From NCBI GenBank assembly GCA_977006965.1, contig OZ345381.1:1116001-1180000 (forward strand): a stretch of DNA of 64,000 nt, in the 5' to 3' direction. The notes beneath the pieces were generated by a model. The model worked only from the letters and a program-made list of their open reading frames with translations, was not told the origin of the DNA and did not search any database. This DNA comes from Phymatolithon calcareum. Its lineage: Eukaryota > Rhodophyta > Florideophyceae > Hapalidiales. Within the stretch, counting starts at the first letter, position 1. Each line of letters opens with the position of its first letter. This document shows positions 63,024 through 64,000 of this stretch, piece after piece. Both the position numbers and the translations under genes were made by a program.

Positions 63024-64000
63024 ATGCCAGTCTCTCGTCCTGAAGAGAACTGCAATGGCACTGTTGTGCAACCCTATCTGAACGGAGAAAGTGTACGTAA
63101 GGAAGCACCTCTTCCCATCATTATTGACACCGATCCCGGCATCGACGATGCAATGGCCATCGTCTACGCTTTTTCCGTACCAGAATTGAACGTACAATCT
63201 CTCACAAGTGTATTCGGCAATGTATCCATCGACCGAACAACGCGCAATGCACTCGCCCTCACTGAACTATGCAATGCTCAAACACCAGTCTTCCAAGGTG
63301 CTGCAAAACCACTCAATATGCCAGCCAGCACAAATCCCTTCTTCGTCCATGGCGATGAAGGTTTTGGCGACCTTCCCGCCCCTTCAGTCACTCGTTCGAC
63401 AATGTCCACTCCAGCCGCGGAGCACTTATCGCGCGTCTGTGCAACACAAAGAGGAAAGATTGTGATTGTTGCACTAGGACCTTTGACCAATCTCGCGGCG
63501 GCGCTTGAATTCGACCCGTCCATTGCGGACAATGTCGCCCGCGTCGTGGTTATGGGAGGTAGTCTTCGTGCCGGTGGTAACTTGACACGGTTTGCCGAAT
63601 TTAACCTGTGGAAGGACCCTCATGCGGCCGAGAAGGTGTTTGCGGCGAATTGGCCGGTTGAGATGATCGGATTAGATGTCACAATGAAGGTATCATGCAC
63701 ACGCGATGACTTTGTGAAGGTTGCTTCGACGGGTCGAAAGGGGGCATTCTTGAAAGATGCTGTCGAATTTTACTTTCGATATCACAAGGCCAAACGTGGA
63801 ATTGAAAATAGAATTCATATGCATGACCCATCCGCCGTAATTGCCGCACATGCTTCGCATCTGTTTACGTTTGAAGAGGTTCCACTTACCGTTGTTTTGC
63901 ATGGGGAGCGAATTGGCGAAACTATTGTGAGTAAAGAGATGGGTCGACCGCTAGTAAGGGTTGCCACTGGAGTTGATGGAGAGGCCGTGCGCAAAATGTG
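63024..64000 (+). CDS. Inosine-uridine nucleoside hydrolase, 5' part (partial)
   Basis: The frame starts at ATG 63024 and is still open at the window end, giving 325 complete codons. IIIDTDPGIDDAMAIV is the calcium- and ribose-binding N-terminal motif of nucleoside hydrolases. It is followed by TSVFGNVSIDRTTRNAL, VALGPLTNLAAAL and VVVMGGSLRAGGN, then AEFNLWKDPHAAEKVF, with the substrate-contact Asn of NLWKDP, and RIHMHDPSAV, which supplies the late active-site Asp and His. The enzyme cleaves ribonucleosides to base and ribose in purine/pyrimidine salvage, usually in the cytosol. No signal peptide is seen. The first 30 residues are variable. Confidence 0.92.
   Translation, partial: MPVSRPEENCNGTVVQPYLNGESVRKEAPLPIIIDTDPGIDDAMAIVYAFSVPELNVQSLTSVFGNVSIDRTTRNALALTELCNAQTPVFQGAAKPLNMPASTNPFFVHGDEGFGDLPAPSVTRSTMSTPAAEHLSRVCATQRGKIVIVALGPLTNLAAALEFDPSIADNVARVVVMGGSLRAGGNLTRFAEFNLWKDPHAAEKVFAANWPVEMIGLDVTMKVSCTRDDFVKVASTGRKGAFLKDAVEFYFRYHKAKRGIENRIHMHDPSAVIAAHASHLFTFEEVPLTVVLHGERIGETIVSKEMGRPLVRVATGVDGEAVRKM

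Overview
The window is eukaryotic nuclear DNA. The genes are mostly single-exon and intron-poor: only the AOX, aconitase, prolyl-4-hydroxylase and receptor-like loci show short (about 75-100 nt) GT-AG introns. Genes for nuclear, proteasomal, mitochondrial and secretory proteins lie on both strands, separated by 0.04-2.4 kb, with no operon structure. Gene content (AOX, polyubiquitin, bZIP, Dicer, riboflavin synthase), the near absence of introns and repeat islands between compact genes fit a red alga, possibly a florideophyte such as Chondrus. That assignment is inference from style, not from a diagnostic gene.

Layout. 0-12 kb: the 3' end of SKP1, a protein with two CAP-N-like domains and no CAP C-terminus, a SNF2-family protein with eroded ATPase motifs (minus), and SMC5. 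13.5-27 kb: AOX with two introns, a Dicer-like protein with intact RNase III domains and an eroded helicase, a secreted haem peroxidase, riboflavin synthase, an FSAF1/Faf1-like protein and a bZIP factor. 29-37 kb: proteasome ATPase RPT2, mitochondrial aconitase (one intron) and a TCAIM-like (DUF4460/DUF4461) protein in a GC-rich patch. 37-43 kb: a repeat-rich stretch with a foldback MITE, an interrupted ionotropic-glutamate-receptor-like locus, perfect hairpins and a lineage-specific small gene. 42.7-55.5 kb: a tail-anchored zinc-finger protein, IMP3, RPA49, COA5/PET191, a decayed paralogue of the small gene, a membrane-anchored prolyl 4-hydroxylase with a repeat stalk, a TAF1C-like propeller protein and a GyrI-like domain protein. 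55.9-58.7 kb: a transposon nest with two hAT elements, each with an exact 8-bp target-site duplication, one of them inserted in a LINE-type RNase H gene. 59-64 kb: mitochondrial bL28, a six-unit polyubiquitin gene followed by a decayed seventh unit, and the 5' part of a nucleoside hydrolase.

Functional themes. Several genes serve Pol I transcription and small-subunit ribosome assembly (FSAF1-like, IMP3, RPA49, TAF1C-like). Several serve chromatin or RNA silencing (SNF2-like, SMC5, Dicer). Several are mitochondrial (AOX, aconitase, COA5, bL28m, TCAIM-like). These are neighbours in the window rather than operons. The most unusual features are the enzyme families with eroded motifs (SNF2-like, Dicer helicase), the tandem CAP-N protein, an RNase H domain split by a Tudor-like segment, and a set of perfect palindromes of unrelated sequence in the intergenic DNA.
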